Source of the DNA: Dichotomocladium elegans
Lineage: Eukaryota; Mucoromycota; Mucoromycetes; Mucorales; Lichtheimiaceae
Assembly: GCA_025716815.1 (NCBI GenBank)
Contig: JAIXMN010000013.1
Span: 620,001 to 684,000, forward strand
DNA: 64,000 nucleotides
Reading direction: 5' to 3'
Shown: in pieces, positions 48,580 to 59,099 of the stretch
Layout: every line of letters begins with the position of its first letter
How positions within the stretch are numbered: position 1 is the stretch's first letter
The notes under the pieces: generated by a model
What the model was told of the DNA's origin: nothing
Database searches by the model: none
Seen by the model: only the letters and a program-made list of their open reading frames with translations
Position numbers and translations under genes: made by a program

Positions 48580-50320
48580 TTAAAACATGGTGTCGCACCA
48601 TGTATATAAAATTGTATTGAGGATTTGGAGTGCATCTTCGCGCCGTACACGGGAAAACTGCCTAGTAAGATCAATGCATCTATTTACATTTTCCGGGCTA
48701 ACAAAATCGTAAGCGCATTTGACAGCGCTATGATAGTTGCTGACTTGGTGCGCGCACCCCGCCGGTATAAAGACTGCATCACCAGCATTCTGAAAAATCC
48801 TCCAGCTTTTGATCCCATGTTCCTTCTCAAGACGTTCCCGCATTTCATTGTTAAGGTATAACCACTGATCGTGGATGGGATCACGGATCTTGACCTTTTG
48901 TTCTTGCGCAATTTTTGTGACGAACTCTCGTATTGTATCGAGAGCTTCATAGGGATAAATATCCCAGACAGCTGCAGGCTTTGCGTCCGTAGTGTACATG
49001 TAACACATGATGTTGACAGCGTCTGCCATGTCGTTGTGTAGTTTTGTTGTCCCCACACCAGCTTCACCCACGTCCGATCCGTACGCAATAAACATCTTGG
49101 GTCCAAGGTCAGGAGGAAGCTGGCTCTTGGGGACACGGTTGGATAGATTGTAGTAGCCTGACGGCGAGCAGTATTCTTTCGCAGGTAAATTTTTCATAAA
49201 ATCACGATACTGCTCGGGAAAGCAGCTTTCGAAATCATCTTTTGGTGGCCAGTCCTACAAAAAAGTGTTTTCCAGATATATTAATGATTGCAAAACAAAA
49301 AGTAGTACATCAACCCGTTACCTTGATCTTATAGATAGGTGCTGTGTTGGTGTCGGGATCATAGTCTGGCCGCTTTTTAATGTTTTCAAAGCCGCCAAAG
49401 TATTCTTTGACTTTGATCTCCTTGACTGTTCCATTACTGCAATCAATCACTTCCGTTTGCTGGTTGCCATATTGCTTTATGAACGTCCTTGGTGACCAAA
49501 GGTTCTGACTGGACTCCGTCATTGTATTGCGCACAAGAACTGGTCTGCCCGTCTTCCATGCCTCTTGGAATTTTTCAAGTGTCAGATGTTTTGCATCAAT
49601 GGCAAGATAATCATCGTCTCTCTCTGTTGACTCTATGTTTATCTCTGTGGTAGATGTGTGCTGTGGTTCTGCTTGGGCTTGGAGTAGTTCGTCAATGTCC
49701 ATGGCACAGTCGCTTTCGATCTGCCTCAGCGTATCCTCGTTATATTTGACCATAGGGATCATATGGCCCTTCTTATGGATGCGGCGATAGGAGCATCGGG
49801 CTAACGACTTATTTTCCTTGGCGTCCCAGTCTTTTTCGTAGCATTTTATGCAAAGATCCAACGCGCAGACGGCGCACATATAGTGAGTGTTGAAGATGCT
49901 TGTCAAACAGATATCACAGACGTGACGCACATCTTTCATCGGTGCCCGGCGGCGAACTTTGCGTCCATGTCGACCACGCTCCTGCGAATCCTCCTTTAGC
50001 GATAGGTAGAGTGCCTGACGAATGTTTTGTAGAACGTATTTATGTGCATAGGGATGATGCTGTATGCGGCGTTTCTTGAAGTGTATATCGAGATTATCCT
50101 TGTCTTTGTAGTCAACAAAGCGTGGGATCCTATCATTGCTGTCGTCCCTTTTGAAGGCACGCAGGTGCCAAAATCGGCAAGTTTCACGCTTCTTGGCGAT
50201 GCATGGTTTGCATGGATCGGAGCCCTTCGGATTGCATCTTTTATTTTGCTTCTCAATGGGCGTGTCAATCTCCAGGAGGGAGCCCTGCAGGGCAGTTGGA
50301 TCCACTGTCAGACGATGCAT
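48580..50320 (-). CDS. JmjC-domain histone demethylase, KDM3 (JHDM2) type
   Basis: Two exons on the minus strand, 49322..50320 and 48580..49254, joined by a phase-0 intron; about 557 residues, start MHRLTVDPTALQGSLLEID. A cysteine-rich segment (RCNPKGSDPCKPCIAKKRE) precedes a KDM3-like zinc finger (VCDICLTSIFNTHYMCAVCA, then CIKCYEKDW). The JmjC core contains the iron and 2-oxoglutarate motif TKLHNDMADAVNIMCYMY (H-x-D), DPIHDQWLYLNNEMRERLE, GDAVFIPAGCAHQVSNYHSA (distal H) and CAYDFVSPENVNRC. These match the KDM3 'KLHLDVSDAVN', 'DPIHDQ', 'FIPAGAPHQVHN' and 'DFVSPEH' signatures. The Fe-binding triad is complete, so activity is plausible. KDM3 enzymes remove mono- and dimethyl marks from H3K9. 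An extra 5' exon cannot be excluded. Confidence 0.9.
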
Positions 50321-50780
50321 AACGGCCTAAGGTGATCGAGGATAATGATTTGTACAAGCTAATTGTCCTGATTGCGTGAAAGAGCAGCAGTTGTATCGGC
50401 GATTGGTCGGAGCAGGCTAAAGTATTGAAAGCAAGTAAAAGGAGTGCTCTCGAGTGTTATTTTAAAATGGCGACATCGCAAACGTTTGACTCGGGATTTT
50501 CGCAGTAAGAATCACCTGTTAAAAGAGTTTGCATATGCATAGACTTCCCATTGCAGTTCCTTGCGAAGGAAACAAGGAAATATAACCAACGAAACATTAG
50601 TCCCATGCCAGAGACTTCTTGGTTTTATAGATTTCTGCAACCCATATCTTCAAGTGAAAGGTGCGCGAACCATTCTGATGAAAGAAGCAGACTTAAGCTC
50701 GACTAAGTGTCACCGACAAAAATAATCAGACCGATGTTGGAGAAGTTCTTGAGGGCATCAACCGCTAAATATAGCGGTGA
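50321..50780. other. Spacer between JmjC gene and transposase relic
   Basis: No gene is visible. It is AT-rich and borders the transposon relic; terminal inverted repeats could not be identified with confidence. Confidence 0.4.
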
Positions 50781-51260
50781 TTGTTACTGTATGAAAACGA
50801 GCGTGACAATATTATAAAAAAAAAGCGACAAACCGAGGGTCGTTTTAGTATTCAGAATTCATCTATTGTCCTCGAACAACTTATGGAGCAACTGCCCAAG
50901 AGATTTGAGGGACTTGGGTTATCCGAGACGATTTTCTATCGGTTTATGAAAAACAAATGTAAAGGTCCAAGGGCGCCTTGATCAGGTGCGCCGATGGGTC
51001 ATGGCTTGACTTTAAAAAGACATGTTTTCCTTGATGAGCTTGACTTCCATATTAACATGAAGCGCAGCATGGCGTGGTTTAAGAAGGGAACGCCTGCAGC
51101 AGTCACAGACCCAAAGACAGCTCTATCGATACAGATGTCACTAAGTATAGCTAAGGCTTCCTCACACGCCAACCAACCAAAAGAAAGAAAGAGCCGGGTA
51201 ATCCGACGTAGCAAGGGAACTGCACATTATCTCAGCTTTCTTGATGCTACAATGCGCTAG
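50781..51260 (+). pseudogene. Tc1/mariner-like (DDE) transposase relic
   Basis: Two adjacent open pieces in different frames resemble the fungal DDE-superfamily transposases common in Mucoromycota. The first (from about 50781) has a helix-turn-helix end: NSSIVLEQLMEQLPKRFEGL and LSETIFYRFMKNKC. The second (50994..51260) carries the first catalytic region: VFLDELDFHINMKRSMAW ('FIDESGF.I.M.R..AW' in intact copies), FKKGTPAAV, and later SKGTAHYLSFLDATM. The first catalytic Asp is present (FLDE). A stop and frame change separate the two pieces, and downstream (51300-51640) no second Asp/Glu region ('DNA..H', 'YSPELNPIE') can be read. So the copy is broken and lacks its C-terminal half. There is no accompanying cargo. 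Confidence 0.65.
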
Positions 51261-51737
51261 AGGGATAAGTATAAACAATGAGGTCCAATACTTGGTAATG
51301 TGTTATGCAACTATTATAATGCTGAAGATAACCCAACCCCTCGTCAAATAGGTTTTGGTTGTAAGTCGGGTAGGTGTAAGTCATAGGATATGGATATTAA
51401 TCTTCACTTTGTGGGACCCTGCCGCAGCAGCAGTGCTAAGCTTCCTGAGAAATTTATCATCCTTTTTTACAGGAAAAATCGTGTGTGCAGAACGCATTGG
51501 AAACAACTGTCTGGCATTTCTACATACAGGAAGCTGTCGAAGGTGACAATTGGATTGCTATTTATATTGTATAAAGCGAAGATGCCAAGCAGATTCTCTA
51601 CTGTTCAATCGCTTAAAACGAGGAGATAGGATTAAAGCCGTTAATTTCGAAGGCATGTTATCCCTTAGAAGATATCTGGGATAAGAATTGCATCCACATG
51701 CCGACATTGCTCCCAAGGTCAGACACTGTTTCAATTC
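51261..51737. other. Decayed DNA downstream of the transposase relic
   Basis: Frames here are short and shift. They may be the eroded 3' part of the same element, but no catalytic motif remains. No other gene is seen. Confidence 0.35.
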
Positions 51738-53244
51738 TTATGACGTTTTCCACCCCCATCGATAAACTTCAACGCAGTTATTCAGCAGGCCAAGTACAAG
51801 TTCGTCGTCGCCATCCGCATTTATATCCCCGAATGTGATATCCTGTACCCAGTCATCAGTGACGATCTCTGTTATCATCTAGAATATCAAGATCAGTCTC
51901 CTTGAGCCTCAACCAAATGTTTAAGGCATCCTCACCTCTCCGTGTTGGAACACCTGAACACCGTTCGAATGGCCGACGCACAGGACCAAGTCAGGTTCGT
52001 CATTTGGTAAACAAGCCGGTCTGAAAGTCATGACCTTCGAAAGGCTGTATCCGACCTTAAACCAATGATGAATCTATCACAAAGCATGACCTTCTACATC
52101 AGGCGACCTCTCCAAACCATTTGAATGACCTGTTATTCTTCCTCCTTTTCCTTACCTCTGCATCAATCATGATGTACACAGATCCATCCTGTCCTGCTAG
52201 AAGAACCTGGTTGCTATCAAGCACTTTGTTTGGCACATCGTTCTCGTCATGTTTAGGTCTTGAAGATGCATTGAACGCCTGGAAGCGGCGAATGGTAGAA
52301 GCTGTCAAAAAGCAACCTGCAGCCATCTTGTGCCACGATTAGTCTATACCGATAAAATAAGCGAATAATACTTCCTAAAAACTCACCGACTGGATAACTG
52401 TTGGTACGCGGATAGACAGCACGCGTCTGCTATCTTGAATAAGGTGTACAAACGGCCATCCATCGCACACCAGTAATGTCGCCTGAGGGTTATCGAAACG
52501 ATCCCGAATAAACGCGGAGAGCATGCAGTGTATGCCGATGGCTCGGTGTCGGTCCTACACGAGTTCCTTCATCGATTAATTGCGCGTAGTCGCCCTCAAC
52601 GTGCCGTTTGCAGCTTACCATGCCCAGTGTCGCTAAGGTGATAGATTCTTTGCTTACATCAAGCGTCCAGAGCAATTCACGTGGCTGGAAACTAGTGACA
52701 TGCCCATTCATGGTCCCTGCGACAATTTCATAACCTTGCGCTGGGAAGAGACAACGATAATTCGGTCATTAACCGTCATGGATGAACATTCGCCTTTTCA
52801 CTCACCTTGCACCTCGTGGATCTCAATATGCGTCACTGGAGACTGTATATCCATTTTACTGAGGAAGCGCTGGCGCGAGAACATGGTTACTACACCGTTT
52901 GAATCGCCCACGACCAAGTCTTGTGCCCTTAGACCAGTCAGATCATAAAGTTTAATTGCTTGAATCGAACCACCTTTGGTCTCTAGCAGAACTTCAGCAG
53001 GCTAGTATGTCAGTGTTTAGCAATTTTGAAAGGCGAATCTCAGATGCGGTGGCATATTCGTGTTATAGGTTGTTGTCACCTTGGATTGATTCAAAATAAG
53101 CACACGCCCTGCAGTCGATCCAATCAGAATGTCGTTCTCTTCAATAAGCTCTTCAAGGAACGGCTTTCCGATCGCCAAGCAATTGATCGGGTCCTGCAGT
53201 TTACGATCCCATAGTTTTTGATAGTACAAGTGTCCCGCGGACAT
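51738..53244 (-). CDS. FG-GAP repeat beta-propeller protein (ITFG2-like)
   Basis: Seven exons on the minus strand: 53080..53244, 52806..53001, 52619..52734, 52387..52554, 52156..52326, 51936..52073, 51738..51878; about 364 residues, phases consistent, start MSAGHLYYQKLWDRKLQDP. The chain is a series of blade-like units: NDILIGSTAGRVLILNQSK, QDLVVGDSNGVVTMFSRQR, YEIVAGTMNGHVTSFQ, ATLLVCDGWPFVHLIQ, NQVLLAGQDGSVYIMID, PDLVLCVGHSNGVQVFQHGE and a last unit FGDINADGDDELVLGL. The last has a clear FG-GAP calcium-binding core (D-x-N-x-D-G-D). It ends NNCVEVYRWGWKTS, recalling ITFG2 ('[24 protein letters not shown]'). Its size is slightly under that of animal ITFG2, a KICSTOR subunit that recruits GATOR1 to lysosomes. 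Orthology is tentative; BBS-type propellers are the alternative. Confidence 0.7.
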
Positions 53245-53636
53245 ATCAAGACGGGCTCGAAGATAGACCAAGGGGAAAGTTAAAAATATGGCGGCAGTCG
53301 GGAATACTCTCAGCAGATCACGGGGGCGCCCACCCAGGGGGTGGGGGAGAACTGCCGCAAGCGATAAATGTACTTGGACTTACAAGAGAAACGCACAAAA
53401 TCCTCTGGTAAGTGACTATCAGCATCTACCACCTCTGCTTAAAACAGCTGAAGGGCCACCTGCTCCTTGCGTCGAGACGAGGAAGCTAAGACTAGCAGCA
53501 TATGCCAAGCTGAGGGCTTGTAAGAGAAACAAACAGCAGGGCCTCATGACGTCCCTGAGACCCATTTGTTGTCTCGTTCTGTTCCTTTCGCTTCTTTCTC
53601 CCCACTCTTTGAACGCCGATTCCCCGCTCTCTGGTC
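53245..53636. promoter_or_regulatory. Compact bidirectional promoter between FG-GAP and FLVCR-like genes
   Basis: Only 392 bases separate the two divergent start codons. The stretch is GC-rich in its middle (53310-53345, C/G tracts) and pyrimidine-rich before the plus-strand gene. Coordinated expression is possible but not shown. Confidence 0.4.
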
Positions 53637-55324
53637 ATGATGGAAACTGATGAATCGCAATGCAGCAATGAAACTAATCCGCTCATTGACAAGTGCACCG
53701 ATGTCGAACCTACCTCGTGTCGCTTTAGTTCATGGCGCTGGTTTGTCCTGTTTGCCTTTTCGCTACTGACATTCTCCAGTGCGCTCATGTGGGATACTTT
53801 TGCGCCTTGCTTGTATATCTTTGTCAATTACTACTTTGGCCATGTGGACGTAGTGACAGTGAACGCCATTAATGCAATGTCGCTCGTGTATATGCTTCTC
53901 TATCCGTTTGCAATCCAGACCACACTTCGCTATTTCGAAGACTCAAAAGAACCATGCAAGGGCCTCAAACGCGGTGTTCTTATTGGTACGATCCTGAACG
54001 TACTTGGTGCAGCCATTCGATGGTTCGGCGGAGCGCCCAACCATTTCTGGATTTTGTCCGTTGGTCAGACAGTAGCTGCTTTGGGCATGTATTTTCAAGA
54101 TGCTACAAAGGATTCTTTGAGCCGAATAGACTGATTATGCTGGGGCTTCAATGTATAGCCCAAGTATTTATCCTGTCAGTCCCTCCTCGTTTGGCTGGAG
54201 AATGGTTCCCAGATAGTGAAATCAATTTGGTCACGTCCATTGGCGTTTCTGCAAACAATCTTGGCGTTGCCGCAGGATGTGTCTGGAGCCCTCTTGCAAT
54301 CAAGGCCAAAACCATGGGTCGTGATATACCCAGATTACTCTTCTTGCAGGTAAAAAAAATGGAAGGGGACGCTATATGCCTTTCTGTTCTTTCTTTTTGA
54401 CGATCCACAGCTTATCCTTGCTCTGGTTGTTCTTTTTTTTGTATATGTTGCCTTTCAAAAACGACCGAATACTATCCGGTAAATGTAGGGCCAAGTTGAT
54501 CATATTAAATTCTTATGAACCCGATGCACAGAGCTACCCCTCGGGAAGGAGATGCGTATAACCAGGCCAAAGGACTGTGGACTGAAACGTCCTTTTACTA
54601 TATGCTGGTGTCATACGGCATTATCATGGGTGCTCAGTGCACCGTGATCACGCTGTTGTCCCAGATCCTCATGCCTTCGTTCGGTGATGTGATCACTGAA
54701 AACTATGTCGGCTGGCTTGGCTTCGCAATGCTTCTTGCGGGTTTTCCAGCAAGTTGCATTATCGGTCACTATCTCGATCGCACATTGAATTATCGATATG
54801 TCTGTAATACTCTCGCTATCCTTTTTGCGTTGAGTGCTGCAGGCCTGTATATTGCGATTGAACTCGGCACCCCTTTTGGCGTGGCAGTTTCAAGGTCAGC
54901 ATAAATGTATATGTCAAGGAAGCTGATGCTAATAAACCCCACTCGATAGCATCTTGCTTGGTGTGACGGCGTCAGGTACATAATCTAGCTCCATTTTTCG
55001 ATGAAAAACCAATTATTGATGCTGCTTTCCCTCACAACAATAGCTATTGCACCAGCCCTTTTTCAGTATGCAAGCGAACTTTACTATCCTATTGACGAGA
55101 ACATACCTACGGGCTATTTATTCTCGACCGGCAATATTTGCGGTGTCCTCCTTGTGACAGTGATGGGTTGGAGCGAGGACATGTCAACCAAGTTTTCGAT
55201 GCGGTTCCCGCTCTTGGGTTTAGTTGCTGTTGCATTTACCAGTGTTTTTTTTATGGCTCTTGTCAAAGGCCCCTTAAAGCGTGCAGACGCTGCAAATAGC
55301 ATCTGTAACAGATTACCATTATAA
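53637..55324 (+). CDS. Major facilitator transporter of the FLVCR/SLC49 family
   Basis: Six exons: 53637..54084, 54159..54349, 54411..54478, 54532..54894, 54950..54975, 55044..55324; about 458 residues. After a polar N-terminus come about twelve hydrophobic helices, beginning WRWFVLFAFSLLTFSSALMW. Family marks: FSSALMWDTFAPCL near helix 1, NAINAMSLVYMLLYPFAI (helix 2), GAAIRWFGG (as 'G..IR..G' after helix 3), GQTVAAL plus QVFILSVPPRLAGEWFP ('GQ..AA.AQPF.L..P.K.A..WF' in FLVCR/DIRC2), and GVSANNLGVAAGCVWSP. Relatives export or import haem, choline or ethanolamine at plasma or lysosomal membranes; the fungal substrate is unknown. The first intron seems to use a GC donor (54085); with a GT donor at 54089 the only in-frame solution is a 41-nt intron that disrupts the helix-4 motif. 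Exon 5 is 26 nt. Confidence 0.85.
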
Positions 55325-55448
55325 ATCATAATATTGCAGTGCCTTCCGAACCCTTATATTATAGATAGTCCCTTTATCCATATACATACTCGCATATCTA
55401 TTCAACGCTATAAATATTGTATAATAAATACTTTTTACGCAGCATCGA
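55325..55448. terminator. Short convergent 3' spacer between FLVCR-like and thioesterase genes
   Basis: Only 124 bases lie between the two facing stop codons. AT-rich, with an AATAAA-like word on the plus strand (AATAAATA near 55426). The two transcripts must overlap or end very close together. Confidence 0.4.
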
Positions 55449-57108
55449 TTAATTTTTTGGCGAGAGTTCCTTGAGCAAAAGCTGGCGTGCCTGGACACCC
55501 TCCTGGCGTCGGCGCTTGCCTTCAAGCCACAACATCGTCTCGGCGTATGTTTTCGGGAGCACACGGCGAGGATGGACTTGGTTGCCTCGAGCAGCCATGG
55601 TGAAATAAAAGATGTTGGTTGTCTCGCTATTGCTCTTTTCGATGTCAACTACTTCGGCAACGACGCGGACCTGGAATGACTTGTGGCTATGGCCCTCGGC
55701 GTAAATAATCTCGGATTTGAGGTTGAGCAGAGTGCCGACATGAACCGGCTTGCGGAAGACGCACTCATCCATGGCAAGGAGAGTCACCTCGCGGTTTTTA
55801 AGGAAAACAGTAGCGTTCGCATATGCTAGTTCATAAGCGCGGCGCATCAGATAGCCGCCAAAGATATTGTTGTGAATGTTGCGGTCTTGGGGGTGCATCA
55901 AAAAGTTGCTGTCGAGACGTGTATCCTTCATCCACACTACATCTTCCGGGAGGGGCTGCTTATCCTCAACGGATATACCGCTTGTAAAAGAGTCATCATC
56001 ATCCGAACCACGGTACTTTCTGTATTCCAGGTAAATGTCATGGATAGCCAAACGCTCGCTCGGAGTTGGCGGGAAACGGCTCAGCGCTGTGGAGGCAACC
56101 ATCTTCCGACGCGCCTTATTCTCTTTGGCAATCTCGAAAAGTCGCGCCTCGTCAAGAGAAGTTGTTTTGAGCGGATTAATTCCCACGGGCTTCCGCGTGG
56201 CCGAATCAATTGCGACCATTGTGAATCGTGTTGCGAGCACCGTGTTTGGATTAAGATGGCCGACAAGATCCTGCATTGTAGGTGTATGTATCCTCTCAAA
56301 ATCAATATCCTTAATCCCGCCCGGAACAGTTTCGGCCTTGAGGAAAACTGCGTATATATTATCAATATTACGAGTGGTCAATACATGGTCTAGCACACTT
56401 ACTCTCCATCGAACTGGTTCCGACATAAGTGACCTGAGCTGTCAACTTGTAATCTTCCACAGCCTCCGGTAAGAACAGATCAAAGCGATCAACGCTTGCA
56501 GTAACAATAGTAACCGGGCGTGCGGTGGGATCACCATTATCGATATGCTTGTAGGCGACTGCACCCGCCATGGCATCAAGATCTGTTTTCCATTTTTCCA
56601 TCAGCATCCTGGCACGACAAGGATAAACGTTTTACCTTCAAGCAGCTTTCCGGTCCTGATACGCCCATCTACAAAAATATATTCATCCAAGAGTGCGGGG
56701 GATGATTTAAAGGGCAAATACTCGACCATAGCGCTATCATAGGTCTATTGCCGTATGTCCGGATTTAGTAAACCGCAGACACTGTAAGCCAGGTGGTGGA
56801 CCGGATTACCGTCTTTTCCACCAGCTTGCGTGGCGTGTCAGAATCAACTGGTGTAACTGGTTTAAGGTTTTCTCTTTCTAAGATCTTGTCCATCCAGAGC
56901 CGAGTACGTCTGGTACTGTAGATACGGTCACGAACGCCTGTCGACGAACGTAAAAGAAATTACGGTTCAGAGTTTGGTAGCTAGACTAGTAAGATAGTTT
57001 ACTTTGCGGGTGTGCGTCAGCTACCTGTCGTGTGGACGACAGAACGCGACGTATCATGATCGGCATCTGCCTGCCTCCCAAGCATTGTTTTGCTGCCACA
57101 CGAAGCAT
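55449..57108 (-). CDS. Mitochondrial acyl-CoA thioesterase, ACOT9-like (two HotDog domains)
   Basis: Five exons on the minus strand: 57003..57108, 56810..56937, 56636..56744, 56403..56582, 55449..56347; about 473 residues. The N-terminus MLRVAAKQCLGGRQMPIM followed by IRRVLSSTRQ is basic and amphipathic, like a mitochondrial presequence; its exon joins in phase through a GTAAAC donor. HotDog 1: YDSAMVEYLPFKSSPALLDE, RTGKLLEDLDAMAGAVAYKH (a typical ACOT9 'GRILEDLD' join), VTASVDRFDLFLP, VTYVGTSSMEIFLKAE. HotDog 2: MKDTRLDSNFLMHPQDRNIH, NNIFGGYLMRRAYELAYAN, DECVFRKPVHVGTLLNLKSE. The catalytic-type Asn/Asp-His context (HPQDRNIHNNIFGG) is intact. ACOT9 enzymes hydrolyse short- to long-chain acyl-CoA in the matrix, tuning fatty- and amino-acid breakdown. 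A KRRR stretch near the C-terminus is not a known signal. Confidence 0.9.
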
Positions 57109-57999
57109 TAGGGCGGGGAACTGAAAGAGGTACAAGAAAGCAAAATGAAGACGTTGCGGCAGAAATTAAATGCACTGAGTCTCAAAAGATTATGTGCCGG
57201 GGTCGGTGGGAGATTCCGCCCCGCGGGGATTGAAAATAGCTTTGACAGTGGGGTAAAGCCTATCACAAAACCACTGTTTGCCCCCTTTCAACACAGTAGC
57301 TTAGTAATTAGGAGATCTGCATTCTCGGCACATCTCTGTCTAACACGTGTGGCTGAATAAAACTGCGGTCTATTGACTTGCCATGTTTGCAACCAGTCGC
57401 ATGCACCAATTATCTGAATGAAGGGTTCCCCTCGTACTAACTTTGACCCTACCTTTCTCATGAACGCTTCTGGTTATTCAAATTGAACGCCAGCTTCCCC
57501 CGGCTATTCGCCCTGACTCGCGCGTTGAGAACGTCCATGTGAGCGGCGATCGTAAGGAGGCCGACTCCAACAAGCCTCGCCAGCCCAACTGCATGGAGTT
57601 TTAGGACGAGGCACTGGTCAACGCGCGGCTAACCACCTCCATTGATCCGGCGGCCGGAATACGCCGGACCGCAGACAACCCTTGTAGCACAATCCTTACC
57701 AAGTTCGTGGAATGCACAATGTGAATCATCGCGACGTTCAATCTTGCATTAATCGCTGAGACTTGATCAACAGATGTTGTGCAAAGTTTCCCTCTTGCAT
57801 GACAAATGTTGAGAACAGTAACCTCAGTGGGAATCATACTGAGGAAAAGAAGATGATAACTATACTATCATAAACATAGCTGGAGCACAGGAATAATAAT
57901 TTTTGAGCAGATCGAGCGCGCGATGGGCCTATACAACGAAGACCCATCCAAAAAACACTAGAAAGAGCTGTAAGCTCCATTGATGGTTTATTCTCAGAA
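57109..57999. other. Gene-free stretch bordering the transposon-rich end
   Basis: No open frame with family resemblance. A more GC-rich island (about 57520-57680) has scattered stops in all frames and may be old coding or transposon debris. Confidence 0.4.
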
Positions 58000-58870
58000 A
58001 GGAGCATACGTGGGAGGTGCTAAGCTCGTCAAAGAAGAATACACATACTGATTGATCGAAGGAGAGAGTGCGTAGCCCGGGGGCCAAGAAGAATATACTA
58101 TCGGCCAGGTAGGAGGAGCCCATGGTATATCGGTGGCCATTAATTGAATATTCCACCATGGCAGGTCGGTTGTAGATAACATAATCAGACACTGGAGATC
58201 TGTGCAAGATATTGGTATCATTACAAAAGTCTGACATACCAAAGAACGAATGCCAGATCCACAGTTGTGCGAAGTAACAGCTTCCAGGACTACGATAGCA
58301 GTGCCATCCCATCCACTGAACATTTCTTCCCAACCTTTCGGGCTATTCTTCCAGCCTCAATGCATGCAGTCTATCGAGCCAAGCATGCCCAGAAGTCCTC
58401 GAGTTTCTCCTTTAGCCAGCAGGTGTTTTAGATCTTTTTCATTTGGAGGACGAAGATATTCGTCTCCAAAGTGAATCGGCGAGTCTTCTGCCAAAATCTC
58501 AAACGTCTTTAGATACTCGTCAACAGCATCAGCAGATCCACCATATGCAAACATTCGCATTGCAGCTATTGCCTTCGAGTGTATATGGTACAAAGTCTGG
58601 TAGCGTTCTTTCGTTCGATGAAAAAACACATACTTGCTTTTCAGCGCGTCCATAATGCTCTAAAAGAAGCTTCTTTCCATCCGAAAGCGGCGTCGAAAGA
58701 AGACATCGTCGTATCTAAGGCTTGGGTTGAAATAATCTTCCATCACGATGGCCCGGAAGAATACGCAGCTCCTGTCTACATATTTGCGTTCCTTTTTTTA
58801 GAGGTGTCCTGGGGAGCGGCGCGTTTCTTGCTGACATTTTCAACATGTGATCAACTGGATTGAAGGAGAC
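58000..58870 (-). pseudogene. Harbinger-like (PIF/Harbinger) transposase, dead copy
   Basis: The minus strand carries a decayed DDE nuclease of the PIF/Harbinger class (HARBI1/ALP1 type). Pieces in order: EDYFNPSLRYDDVFFRRRF (from about 58743), an in-frame TAG at 58660-58662, then MDALKSKYVFFHRTKERYQ, AIAAMRMFAYGGSADAVDEY, ETRGLLGMLGSIDCMH (first catalytic Asp in SID). An in-frame TGA at 58357-58359 stands where relatives have Trp, followed by GWKNSPKGWEEMF and IVVLEAVTSH. A frameshift near 58270 then leads to LWIWHSFFGMSDFCNDTNIL (second Asp region) and YSINGHRYTMGSSYLADSI. At least two stops and one frameshift are visible, so it cannot make a full transposase. Terminal repeats and target duplications were not found. 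Such elements are known to be scattered in fungal, plant and animal genomes. Confidence 0.75.
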
Positions 58871-59099
58871 GGTTCATACATGCCATCATCATTAGAAAGC
58901 AAAAGAAAATTATTTTGGGTGCAGAAGAATTAATCTAAGACAAGCTTTCTATTTGTCGTTTATTATCTTCGCCAATTCGTTCTCTGCAGTTGTACGCTCC
59001 CGAAAGATGCAGTCGTGAATAATTGCAACTTTATACAATTTACAACAACTACCGCAGGGGATGCTCTTAGATAAATGGCTTTGCAAAGCACTTAGTTAT

